Program-made: the position numbers and the translations under genes
The notes under the pieces: model-generated
What the model was told of the DNA's origin: nothing
Seen by the model: the letters and a program-made list of their open reading frames with translations, nothing else
Database searches by the model: none
Shown here: positions 22,678 to 31,525 of the stretch, in pieces
Numbering within the stretch: the first letter of the stretch is position 1
Layout: every line of letters begins with the position of its first letter
NCBI GenBank assembly: GCA_000436035.1
Contig: FR893286.1
Location: forward strand, 28,974-73,199
DNA length: 44,226 nt
From: Prevotella sp. CAG:732
Lineage (GTDB): Bacteria > Bacteroidota > Bacteroidia > Bacteroidales > Bacteroidaceae
Direction: 5' to 3'

Positions 22678-25600
22678 TTAGAAGTTTAAGTTCAAACCGA
22701 AAGTCACGGTCTTGAGTGGAGGTGTTGACTGAGTAGCACTTCCGTTAACCACAGACTCTGGATCGTAATAATCCCAAGCCGCCCATGTCAAGAGATTGTT
22801 GGCTGACATATAGAGACGAGCATTGCTGATTCCGATGGCTGATGTCCACTGCTTTGGCAAGGTGAAGCCAAAAGTCAGGGTCTTCAGACGGAAATAGTCG
22901 GTGCTGTGCAAGCGGCGACTATTGGTAATCTTGTGCATTGCCACGCTCGAACTCTTGTCGTAGAAACACTCATACTTGGTGATGTCACCAGGGTTCTTCC
23001 AGCTATCTGCATAATAGGTAGGAATATTGGCCTCCATATCATAACCACCATGCTCCGTCTTCTGAGCCCAAGTATCATAAGAATAACCACCAAACTGATA
23101 GTTGAAGAGGAAGCTCAAGTCAAACCACTTGTAGCGGAAACTATTGTAGAGACCACCCGTGATGTTTGGCTCGGCATGCTTATCGAGCATGATAGACTTT
23201 GCCTTGGTGGCATCCTCGGTAATTTCCTTGCTGTAAGTTCCGTCCTCCAAGAGGTCGTTGGTATAGAACTGTGGATTACCATTCTCAGGATTGATTCCCG
23301 CAAACTCTATCATATAGAATGTACGATAGGAATGACCAATCTTGTGAATCTGTGTTCCACTGATGATCTCAGTCTGGTCACCATCCAAGTTGACTACCTT
23401 ATTGGTATTATGAGACAAGTTGAAAGTGGTCTTCCACTCAAAGTTCTTGTTCTTGATATTGGTAGAGTTGATTTCCAACTCGACACCTTGGTTTCTCAAC
23501 TGTCCCACGTTCATCAGATAAGAGTTGAAACCTGTTGTCATTGACACAGGACTATCCATCAAGAGATTCTTGGTGTTGCGGAGATAGTACTCCAAAGTGA
23601 CGTTGACACGGTCGAAGAGTGCGAAGTCAAGACCCAAGTTGAGGTTGTAGTTGGTCTCCCACTTCAAGTTGGCGTTGGCAAGCTGCGAAATGATGATGGC
23701 TGGTTGCTCATTGTAACCACTGCCCAAGCTACTCAATGCCATATAACCATAATAGTCGGAAGGCAAAGTACCATTCACACCATAAGAGGCACGAAGCTTC
23801 AAGTCGGTGAGCCACTTGTTGGTAGGCTTCATGAAGTCTTCCTCGATGATACGCCATGCTCCTGATACAGACCAGAAGTTACCCCAACGATGACTGCGCT
23901 CCAAACGAGAGCTGCCATCCACACGATAGCTGGCACCCAAGAAGTACTTGTTGTCGTAATCATAGTTCACACGACCGATGTAAGAAACCATACGAGTACG
24001 AGTATTGCTTCCACTTACAGATTCCGTCTTCTTACCATTGGAAATATCATTTTTGTCGGAAGTGGCGAAGTTGGTGGCATATCCAGAGAGATAATCACGA
24101 TACTGGTCGTCAATCTCATAGCCTAACAATCCATCCAGATGATGAACCTCAGCAAAGGTCTTGGCATAAGACAACTGGTTGCCCCATACCATCTTGCGAC
24201 GCTCATAGTATTTCTTCTCCATTCCACCATTGATGTCCTCACCATTCGAAGTACGAGGGTCAGCCCAGTCTTTACCTTTGGTGGTGATATAGTCGTAGCT
24301 GAAAGTACTCTTGAACTTCAAGTCCTTGATGAATTCATACTGACCATATATGGTATTGAAAGTACGAGTTACATACTCTCGCTGACTATCATAGGCATTG
24401 GCGAGAGCAGGGTTACGGTCGCCAATACGGATGAGGGAACGGTTCCATGTGCCATCCTCATTATAGACTGGGTCGGATGGAGTCACGGCACTTCTCGAAG
24501 AATAGAATGGAGAAGTATAGGTGAATCCCTCACTATATACATCTTGGTTGACGTTGGAGAACAAGACGTTGGCACCCATGGTCAACTTGTTGGTAGCCTT
24601 GTATTCCACGTTCAATCGACCTGTCAGACGCTCCAATCCTGAACGCTGCGTGATACCTTCCTGCTTGAGATAAGCGATAGAAGAATAATACTTGAACTTA
24701 TCGGTACCGCCAGAGAGGGAAGCCTCATACTGCTGGTGACTGCCTTTCTTGAAAAGGACATCATCCCAATCGACGAAGCCACACCATGGCACTGGAGCAT
24801 AGTCATCGATGTTCTCATCGGCATAAGCCTTGGCTGCCTCCTCGCTCTCACCATCACGAATCTGTCCGATGTAAAGACCATTATAGATATAGTCACGACG
24901 CTGCTGACCACTCATCACCGGGCGGTACTCCATAGCAAAGTCTGAGAAACCCCAGTCTGCCTGCAAAGAAACCTTTGGCTTACCCTGCTGTCCTTGCTTG
25001 GTGGTGATGATGATGACACCATTGGCGGCACGAGAACCATAGAGGGAAGCTGCCGCTGCATCCTTGATAACGGTGATGCTGGCGATGTCGTTGGTATTAA
25101 GAGTGGACATAATGTCAAGTCCTGCATCAGAATCGATTGAGTTGATGGAACCACTCATCACAGGCACACCATCGATTACATAAAGAGGAGTGTTGCTGGC
25201 ATTGATGGAACCCATACCACGGATGCTCACGTTGGAAGAAGCACCAGGCTGTCCTGAAGCAGCAGAGAACTGCACACCCGTGGCATTACCTTGCAACATA
25301 TCCTGAAAAGAAACGGTAGGAACATCGGCTATCTTGTCCGCCTTCACATTGGCAGCAGAACCAGCATACGCCGATTTCTTGAAAGTACCATAACCGGTGA
25401 CGATGACCTCATCCATCATCTGGCTATCCTCAGATAGCGTAATGGTAGTCTGTCCCTGAGAAGAAACCTTCACTTCCTTTTTCTGATAACCTACATAGGT
25501 AACAACAAGGGTTACCGGTAGCTTATCCACTGCCATGGTGAACTTACCGTCAATATCGGTAACTGCACCAGTGGTTGTGCCTTTAACCAAAACACTTGCG

Positions 25601-25791
25601 CCAACAATAGTCTCCTGAGTATTGGCATCAATAATGACACCAGAGACTGACGCTCTTTGTTCAACAGAATTGACCGCTGCAAAGGTTGCTTGTGGCATCG
25701 CAATGCCCAACATACAAAGCAACAGCATTCTGTTGGCTACGGAACCTGCCGCACGGCAAATTCCTGCCGAATGTAGATGTCGCATCTTCAT
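22678..25791 (-). CDS. SusC/RagA-family TonB-linked outer-membrane transporter
   Basis: A 1037-residue outer-membrane channel energised by TonB. An N-terminal signal (MRHLHSAGICRAAGSVANRM...ATFA) is followed by a carboxypeptidase-D-like domain (about 48-125, ASVSGVIIDANTQETIVGAS, GTTTGAVTDIDGKF), the TonB box/plug region (MDEVIVTGYGTFKKSAY, NVSIRGMGSINASNTPLYVIDGVPV) and a 22-strand barrel ending in FGLNLNF with the expected terminal Phe. Pairs with the SusD that follows after 13 bp. A -7 TAATTTTG lies at 25863-25856, about 65 bp upstream. The broken araC gene upstream could once have controlled it. Confidence 0.96.
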   Translation of the reverse strand: MKMRHLHSAGICRAAGSVANRMLLLCMLGIAMPQATFAAVNSVEQRASVSGVIIDANTQETIVGASVLVKGTTTGAVTDIDGKFTMAVDKLPVTLVVTYVGYQKKEVKVSSQGQTTITLSEDSQMMDEVIVTGYGTFKKSAYAGSAANVKADKIADVPTVSFQDMLQGNATGVQFSAASGQPGASSNVSIRGMGSINASNTPLYVIDGVPVMSGSINSIDSDAGLDIMSTLNTNDIASITVIKDAAAASLYGSRAANGVIIITTKQGQQGKPKVSLQADWGFSDFAMEYRPVMSGQQRRDYIYNGLYIGQIRDGESEEAAKAYADENIDDYAPVPWCGFVDWDDVLFKKGSHQQYEASLSGGTDKFKYYSSIAYLKQEGITQRSGLERLTGRLNVEYKATNKLTMGANVLFSNVNQDVYSEGFTYTSPFYSSRSAVTPSDPVYNEDGTWNRSLIRIGDRNPALANAYDSQREYVTRTFNTIYGQYEFIKDLKFKSTFSYDYITTKGKDWADPRTSNGEDINGGMEKKYYERRKMVWGNQLSYAKTFAEVHHLDGLLGYEIDDQYRDYLSGYATNFATSDKNDISNGKKTESVSGSNTRTRMVSYIGRVNYDYDNKYFLGASYRVDGSSRLERSHRWGNFWSVSGAWRIIEEDFMKPTNKWLTDLKLRASYGVNGTLPSDYYGYMALSSLGSGYNEQPAIIISQLANANLKWETNYNLNLGLDFALFDRVNVTLEYYLRNTKNLLMDSPVSMTTGFNSYLMNVGQLRNQGVELEINSTNIKNKNFEWKTTFNLSHNTNKVVNLDGDQTEIISGTQIHKIGHSYRTFYMIEFAGINPENGNPQFYTNDLLEDGTYSKEITEDATKAKSIMLDKHAEPNITGGLYNSFRYKWFDLSFLFNYQFGGYSYDTWAQKTEHGGYDMEANIPTYYADSWKNPGDITKYECFYDKSSSVAMHKITNSRRLHSTDYFRLKTLTFGFTLPKQWTSAIGISNARLYMSANNLLTWAAWDYYDPESVVNGSATQSTPPLKTVTFGLNLNF

Positions 25792-25961
25792 AAATATAAA
25801 TATTAAATTAATATATTCTCTCTTTCGATTTATAAATTTCTCTCTTTTTCGGCTACAAAATTACTAATTATTTCAGATATGCACGAATATTTCTTCAATT
25901 ATTTTACAAAAATCGCCGGCAACTTACAATTTGTAAGCTAATCGGTGATATAGGTTCCGTG

Positions 25962-26224
25962 CTAGCGATTGATGCGCTCGATGAGCGGTTTCTCGTCATC
26001 GCCTGGCTGAGCCTTGTGATTGAACACGAGGTCGAGGCAAGCTTGGTCGAGAGCCACAGGGTCGGTGCTGGCGAGAATGCCCATGTCCTTGAGCTTAGGA
26101 TTGGCAGGTTGCCCCACAACTGGCTGGCATCATGCACCTTGCCCGCCGTATGGATATAAGCCTTGCCATCGGCAGAGGCGACACCGATGCTCTGATTCTT
26201 GAGCACGCCTCCAAAATCCCCCAT
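25962..26224 (-). pseudogene. DUF362 / ferredoxin-type protein, C-terminal remnant with frameshift
   Basis: The ATG at 26224 overlaps the araC stop (TAATG) and reads MGDFGGVLKNQSIGVAS, then ADGKAYIHTAGKVHDASQLWG. After a frame change the adjacent frame continues NPKLKDMGILASTDPVALDQ, ACLDLVFNHKAQPGDDEKPL, IERINR, stop 25962-25964. These are recognisable C-terminal parts of DUF362 proteins, which are normally about 300-380 residues. The N-terminal half, with the rest of the domain, is missing. The position right after araC suggests that the break occurred at the gene junction. Confidence 0.65.
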
Positions 26225-27056
26225 TATCTCATCTGCTGTGGCGTCAGTCCCGTATGTTTCTTGAAATATCGGCAGAAGAAACTCACATCCGTGAAATGAT
26301 ATTCCCATGCTATCTCCTTAATGCTTTGGCTGCTCCGCTGGAGTTGCATCTTGAGCTGGAGGATGACATACTGATCGATGATGGTCTTGGGCGTGTGCCC
26401 CGCCACCTGCCTCACGATATTGGTGAGATACTTGGAGGTGATGTGCATGAGGTCGGCATAATAGTTGACATCACGTGACAGCTTATAGTCTCGCTCCATC
26501 AGCATTATGAAGCGATTGAACAACTCTCTCACCCGATAAGACTTCACCTCGTCATCAGGGCGGTTCTGCGGATTGCGCTGCAAGTATTCATGAAACCCTA
26601 CGAAGAACGCCTTCAGCTGCAAGAGCACCAACTGGGAGATGCAAGTGCATTCCGACTGGTTGAAATACACCTTCAAGAGGGCGAACATGCTGTCGATGAT
26701 GTTCGTCACCACAGGCGTATCCTGCCTGCATCTGTCCTCTCGCAAAGAAGAATACACGGTTTGTTCCAACTGCAAGCTGGCTTCCCTCAAGAGCGAGGCG
26801 TTGTACTTCAACATCTCGACATCGAAGAGTGAAGCTTCACTCTTCACTTTCAGTTCCACCACGTCATTGGGGAAGACGGTGATGACCGCCCCCCATGCAG
26901 ATGCCATTCTTTATAGTTGATGTTCACCGTCGCCTTGCCCTTGCGGCAAATCAATATGGCTCCATAAGTAATCACCTGAGGTCCGTCTTGCCACTCTTCG
27001 AGATGAGTGGTGAAAAGACTCGCCTCCTGATAACTGCTCAATTCCGATAAATCCAT
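26224..27056 (-). pseudogene. AraC-family transcriptional regulator, frameshifted at a G6 tract
   Basis: The first frame (27056 to about 26890) reads MDLSELSSYQEASLFTTHL, then GAILICRKGKATVNINYKEWHLHGG, a cupin-type sensor start. At a run of six G (26894-26889 on the minus strand) it leaves frame. The rest continues in the next frame as AVITVFPNDVVELKV through a C-terminal AraC domain: two helix-turn-helix units (NYYADLMHITSKYLTNIVRQ; SIKEIAWEYHFTDVSFFCRY) and FKKHTGLTPQQMR. One extra G would give a complete ~277-residue protein. A -7 TAATTTTG is at 27171-27164. A short form from ATG 26907 might still be made, with the DNA-binding domain intact. Confidence 0.8.
26889..26894 (-). repeat. G6/C6 homopolymer at the araC frameshift
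   Basis: Six C on the plus strand (six G in the gene). A seventh G joins HLHGG to AVITVF in frame. Confidence 0.85.
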
Positions 27057-27259
27057 TCTACACCTTTTTATTCTGAAAATCTATACCTTATTATATATAT
27101 AAGAAGTGTCACGCCATAGGTAACAAAACATCACTTATGGTTCGCCTGTTCCTTTTTCGATTGCAAAATTACGAATTTTATGTGACATAAAAGAACATTT
27201 ATTCCCAAATAGTCCATTCCGCGCGTTATTTTTGAAACGAGCAATTGACAAAAACATCG

Positions 27260-27267
27260 TACCTTTG
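27260..27267 (+). promoter_or_regulatory. -7 element (TACCTTTG) of the efflux operon
   Basis: TACCTTTG lies 79 bp before the tolC-like start. The nearest TTTG upstream (27231) is 25 bp away, longer than usual. The 27057-27345 gap otherwise holds only this and the divergent araC -7 element. Confidence 0.5.
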
Positions 27268-27345
27268 CACCCGAATTCAAGAGATAACAGAAATCGCATG
27301 AAAAAGATGCGTATCTATGACAAGTTTATTCTAAAAGTTAATTAA

Positions 27346-28722
27346 ATGATAAAGAAAATCATGTTCGTAAGCCTTCTGCTGGCAGGAGGCACCATCTGGA
27401 CTATGGCTCAGTCTAACCCAACGTCAACTGCCGCAATGGGCAATGCTATCGCTACTGGCAATACCGCTACAGCCGGCAAGCAAGAGGCGATGACCATCTC
27501 CCAACTCTTCGACAAGATTGAAGGAAACAGTAAGAGCCTCACCGCTGCCAAGACGGGCGTGGAGGCTGCCAACCTCGGCATCGAGAGCGCCAAGAGCAAG
27601 CGACTCCCCGACCTCGACGCTTCCTTATCGTTCAGCTACATCGGCAATGCACTGCTCACCGACCGTGACTTTAGCAATGTGCATGGACTGAAATCCCCTC
27701 ACTTCGGCAACAACTTCGCATTCAATGCCCAACAGGTAGTCTATGCCGGTGGTGCCATCAACGCAGGCATCCGCCTGGCAGAACTGGGCAAGCAGCAAGC
27801 TGAGGTGGGCGTCAAGCTCACTCGCCAGCAGATGCGCTTCATCGCCCTCGGTCAGTACCTCGACCTCTATAAGATAGACAACCGCATCAAGGTGTATGAA
27901 AAGAACATCGAGCTGACCCAACAACTCATCGAGGACATCAAGGCGAAGCAAAAGGAGGGCATGGCATTGAAGAATGACATCACCCGATATGAGCTACAGA
28001 TGGAGAGTCTCAAACTCGGCTTGACATCGCTCCACAACAATCGCAGCATCCTCAACCATCAACTCTGCAACACCCTCGGCATGAGTCAGGACGAGCAGAT
28101 CATCCCTGATGCCACCCTCGCCGACAAGGCTTATGGCAAGGATGGCGAGGCTTATTGGCAGACCGCCGGAGCGATGAGTTCCCCTCTCTTGGAGCAGAGC
28201 AGCAATGCCATCAAGATAGCTGAACAGAAGGAGAAACTTGCCAAGAGCGACTTGCTACCTAAGGTGGCATTCGTGGCAACCGACCAGTTTGACGGTCCTA
28301 TCCTCTTCGAGCTTCCTCCTGTGGACAAGAACCTCAACGTATGGTACGTGGGCGTGGGCGTGAAATACAACCTCAGTTCCCTCTTCAAGAGCAACAAGCG
28401 CATCAAGCAGGCTGCCGTGGAGACCCACCAGGCTCGTGAGGCTCATGCCGTGCAGACCGAGCAACTCAACAACAACGTGCAGGCTGCCTACGTACAGTAC
28501 CAGCAGACCTACGTGGAACTGGAGACCCAGAAGAAGAGCGTGGAGCTAGCCCAGCAGAACTACGAGGTGATGAACGCTCGCTACCTCAGCCAGCTCGCCC
28601 TGGTTACCGACATGGTGGATGCTTCCAACTTGAAGCTCAATGCAGAGTTGAACGAGGTGGACGCTCGCATCAACATCGTTTATGCCTACTACAAGATGAA
28701 GTACGTAGCAGGAGAAATCTAG
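27346..28722 (+). CDS. TolC-family outer-membrane efflux protein
   Basis: First gene of a tripartite efflux operon. The 458-residue protein starts with a signal peptide (MIKKIMFVSLLLAGGTIWTMAQ) and has the repeated outer-membrane efflux helix-strand pattern: LSQLFDKIEGNSKSL, VEAANLGIESAKSKRLPDLDAS, then a second half EQKEKLAKSDLLPKVAFVA and QLNNNVQAAYVQYQQTYVELET. It forms the trimeric exit duct for substrates carried by the HlyD and MFS partners downstream. A start at ATG 27346 is clear. 68 bp separate it from hlyD. Confidence 0.92.
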   Translation: MIKKIMFVSLLLAGGTIWTMAQSNPTSTAAMGNAIATGNTATAGKQEAMTISQLFDKIEGNSKSLTAAKTGVEAANLGIESAKSKRLPDLDASLSFSYIGNALLTDRDFSNVHGLKSPHFGNNFAFNAQQVVYAGGAINAGIRLAELGKQQAEVGVKLTRQQMRFIALGQYLDLYKIDNRIKVYEKNIELTQQLIEDIKAKQKEGMALKNDITRYELQMESLKLGLTSLHNNRSILNHQLCNTLGMSQDEQIIPDATLADKAYGKDGEAYWQTAGAMSSPLLEQSSNAIKIAEQKEKLAKSDLLPKVAFVATDQFDGPILFELPPVDKNLNVWYVGVGVKYNLSSLFKSNKRIKQAAVETHQAREAHAVQTEQLNNNVQAAYVQYQQTYVELETQKKSVELAQQNYEVMNARYLSQLALVTDMVDASNLKLNAELNEVDARINIVYAYYKMKYVAGEI

Positions 28723-28790
28723 GAAGTGAAGAACGAAGAGTGAAGAGTGAAAAATTCAAATGCTTTCCAATCAATAAATAAAAAAGAATT

Positions 28791-29828
28791 ATGAACAAGA
28801 AACTGATTAAGAGAATATACAACGTAGTAATCATCCTCTTCTTGGCAGGAGCCGTGGCTTGGTGCTTCAGCCATTTCTACCATGGAAGCGACGTGGCTTA
28901 CACGGATGACGCTCAGGTGAACAGACACATCACTCCTATCAATACCCGTGTGCCTGGATTCATCAAGGAGATTCGATTCAACGACTACCAGCACGTGAAG
29001 AAGGGCGACACACTCGTCATCATCGAGGACGCTGAGTTCCGTCTCCACGTGGCTCAGGCTGAGGCAGGATTGCGTGGAAGCAAGTCTAGCTCTTCGGTTG
29101 TTACCGCTAGCATGGGCACTACTGCCAGCAATGTGCAGACAGCTTCGGCTGGCATCGAGGAGGCTCGTGTAGATATGATCAACGCCAAGCAAGATTTCGA
29201 TCGTTTCGCTGCCTTGATGAAGAAGGACGCTGTCACCCGTCAGCAGTATGATAACGCATACGCTCGCTATCTCGGTGCCAAGGCTCGCTATGAGCAGGCT
29301 AGCAGCAGAAAGCAGAGTGCTGCATCCGTTCACAACGTACAGAGCCAGCAGTTGGGTGGTTCTCGTGCTGGTGAGAGCGTGGCAGAGGCTCAGCTCAACT
29401 TGGCTCGCTTGAATCTCTCTTACACCGTGATCGTGGCTACTTGCGACGGCGTGATGGGCAGAAAGGACATTCACGAGGGACAGTTGGTTCAGCCTGGTCA
29501 GATGTTGGCTCGCATCGTGGACGACAACGATGTTTGGGTAGTAGCCAACTATCGTGAGACTCAGATGGACGGCATCACCGTGGGCAAGAGCGTGGATTTC
29601 ACCGCCGATGCCATCCCAGGTGTTGTATTCCACGGCAAGGTGCAGGCTCTCTCTGCAGCAGCAGGCAATGCCTATAGCATGATTCCTGTAGATAATGCCA
29701 CAGGTAACTTCGTCAAGGTAGAGCAGCGTGTGCCTGTTCGCATCGCCCTCACCAAGGACAACGACCCTAAGCAGGTGGCATTGCTTCGTGCCGGACTCAA
29801 TGTTGAAACCAAAGTAAGAATTAAATAA
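28791..29828 (+). CDS. HlyD/EmrA-family membrane fusion protein
   Basis: Periplasmic adaptor of the efflux pump. The 345 residues have one N-terminal membrane helix (VVIILFLAGAVAWCFSHF), a biotinyl-lipoyl-like motif (TRVPGFIKEIRFNDYQHVKKGDTL), a coiled-coil hairpin (~85-190) and a closing barrel (VIVATCDGVMGRKDIHEGQL, VQPGQMLARIVDDNDVWVVA, VGKSVDFTADAIPGVVFHG). The overall layout is EmrA/FarA-like. Its stop TAA overlaps the ATG of the MFS gene by one base, so the two are coupled. Confidence 0.92.
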   Translation: MNKKLIKRIYNVVIILFLAGAVAWCFSHFYHGSDVAYTDDAQVNRHITPINTRVPGFIKEIRFNDYQHVKKGDTLVIIEDAEFRLHVAQAEAGLRGSKSSSSVVTASMGTTASNVQTASAGIEEARVDMINAKQDFDRFAALMKKDAVTRQQYDNAYARYLGAKARYEQASSRKQSAASVHNVQSQQLGGSRAGESVAEAQLNLARLNLSYTVIVATCDGVMGRKDIHEGQLVQPGQMLARIVDDNDVWVVANYRETQMDGITVGKSVDFTADAIPGVVFHGKVQALSAAAGNAYSMIPVDNATGNFVKVEQRVPVRIALTKDNDPKQVALLRAGLNVETKVRIK

Positions 29829-31369
29829 TGCCAGGACCTCCTATGTTACAGGGACCCTTTCGTGTCCCTTCGTTCAATGGATATATTCCTCGCCGACTGC
29901 AACCCTGGATATATTTCTTCATCGCTTTCTGCTTCTTGATGTCGAGCGGCATCTATGGAGGAGCGATGAGCCAGGTGATGGGTGAGTATAGTTTGATGAG
30001 AGAGGACGTGCTCATGATCATCATGTTCAACGTAGTGGGTGTGGCGATGCCATTCCCCTTCCTCTTCAAGATGAAGTTCCACTTCACCAACCGCCAGTTG
30101 CTCATCAATGCAGCCTTGGTGGTGGCGGCTTGCAACTTCCTCATCATGTGGACAGATTCTGTTCCCGTGATGTGCATTCTCGCTTACATCGCAGGTTTCT
30201 TCAAACTCTGCGGTACATTTGAGTGTATGTCAACGATTCAGTTGTGGATGACCCCTAAGCGCGACTTTACCATCTTCTTCCCATTGCTTTATTGCATCGT
30301 GCTGGGAAACATGTTTCTCTCGCCATGGATCACCGAGCATCTGATTTATATCTACCAGGATTGGCGCATCATCAACTGGACGATGACGGGAGTACTACTC
30401 TTCATCGCACTCTTCCTCTACGTCACCACCCATGAGTTCCGCTTCATGAAACCATTGCCTTTCATCAGTCTCGACTACCTAGGCTTGTTCTTGTGGTCGG
30501 CTTGGATGCTGGAGTTCATCTTCTTCTTCAATTACGGAGAACATTACAACTGGTTTGAGAGCGACATCATGTGGATGGACTTGATGCTCTTCATCGTGAC
30601 AGGCTATTTCTGCATCAACCGTATGCTCCATATCCGTCACCCTTACATCGAGCCTGCCGCATGGAAGTACAAGCGTCTCGTTCCCCTGCTCATCCTCTTC
30701 GCCTTCGTCGAGTTCATGGGCAGTACTCCAAAGGTATTGCAGACCGCCTTCACGGGTGGCGTGCTTCACTTCGGCATCGTCACCACCAACGTGCTCAACT
30801 TCGTGGAATGGGTGGGAGCCATCGCTGGTTGCTTGTTCTGCCTCTTCTGGTGCAAGGTGCTCCATCAGAAATACACTCGCTTGCTGACCCTTGGAGTGGC
30901 GGCGATGGCACTCTATCCGGTGATGATGTATTTCCTCATCGACCCAGGCTTGCCTATCGAGGCGCTCTATCTGCCAACATTCTCTCGCAGCTTCGGCAAT
31001 GCGATATTCTTCGTGATGCTGACGGTGTACCTAGAGGAGTTGATGCCATTCCAGCACTTCTTCATGGGATTGACGATGGCGGGTATCGTGAGAAACGGAC
31101 CGATGTCAACGATGTGTACAGGTCTCTATAGTTTCGGCATTCGTCATCAGATGGCAGACAACATGGCTCGTGGCTTGCCTTACGACGCCACCCAGCTCTT
31201 GATGATCAGCGTCAAGCAGCTCTACGGCATCACTTGCATCATCGCCGTTGCCGTGCTTCTCATCTTCCTTCTCTGGGACATTCAACCAGTAAGAAGTACC
31301 TTGAAGAAGATGCCAGCTTGGAACTTCGTAGGAAAACGAATGAAGAAAAAGAAAGAATTTAAGAAGTAA
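29828..31369 (+). CDS. MFS efflux transporter (EmrB/DHA2-like, 14-helix type)
   Basis: Inner-membrane drug:proton antiporter partner of the HlyD and TolC genes. The 513-residue protein has about 14 hydrophobic segments, beginning PWIYFFIAFCFLMSSGIYG and including MIIMFNVVGVAMPFPFLFKM and LLMISVKQLYGITCIIAVAVLLIFLLW, and ends with a Lys-rich cytosolic tail (RMKKKKEFKK). Order and tight coupling to hlyD identify it as EmrB-type. Substrates are not predictable. It ends at a strong terminator (31413). A bile-acid or dye pump is a guess only. Confidence 0.88.
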   Translation: MPGPPMLQGPFRVPSFNGYIPRRLQPWIYFFIAFCFLMSSGIYGGAMSQVMGEYSLMREDVLMIIMFNVVGVAMPFPFLFKMKFHFTNRQLLINAALVVAACNFLIMWTDSVPVMCILAYIAGFFKLCGTFECMSTIQLWMTPKRDFTIFFPLLYCIVLGNMFLSPWITEHLIYIYQDWRIINWTMTGVLLFIALFLYVTTHEFRFMKPLPFISLDYLGLFLWSAWMLEFIFFFNYGEHYNWFESDIMWMDLMLFIVTGYFCINRMLHIRHPYIEPAAWKYKRLVPLLILFAFVEFMGSTPKVLQTAFTGGVLHFGIVTTNVLNFVEWVGAIAGCLFCLFWCKVLHQKYTRLLTLGVAAMALYPVMMYFLIDPGLPIEALYLPTFSRSFGNAIFFVMLTVYLEELMPFQHFFMGLTMAGIVRNGPMSTMCTGLYSFGIRHQMADNMARGLPYDATQLLMISVKQLYGITCIIAVAVLLIFLLWDIQPVRSTLKKMPAWNFVGKRMKKKKEFKK

Positions 31370-31412
31370 GATTTTGAACTTCTCTTAACTTCTATAACTT
31401 CTTAATATGTAC

Positions 31413-31450
31413 AAAAAAGCCCCGGAGCAAAAACTCCGAGGCTTTTTTTT
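31413..31450. terminator. Strong bidirectional terminator
   Basis: AAAAAAGCCCCGGAG-CAAAAA-CTCCGAGGCTTTTTTTT: a GC-rich stem with A/T runs on both sides. It ends the efflux operon rightward and lptD leftward. Confidence 0.93.
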
Positions 31451-31525
31451 GTATCATTTTTATTTGTCTTTTCCTAATCACACATCATATATTTCTCCGA
31501 ATGACGCGGAACGGCATTTTTTCTC

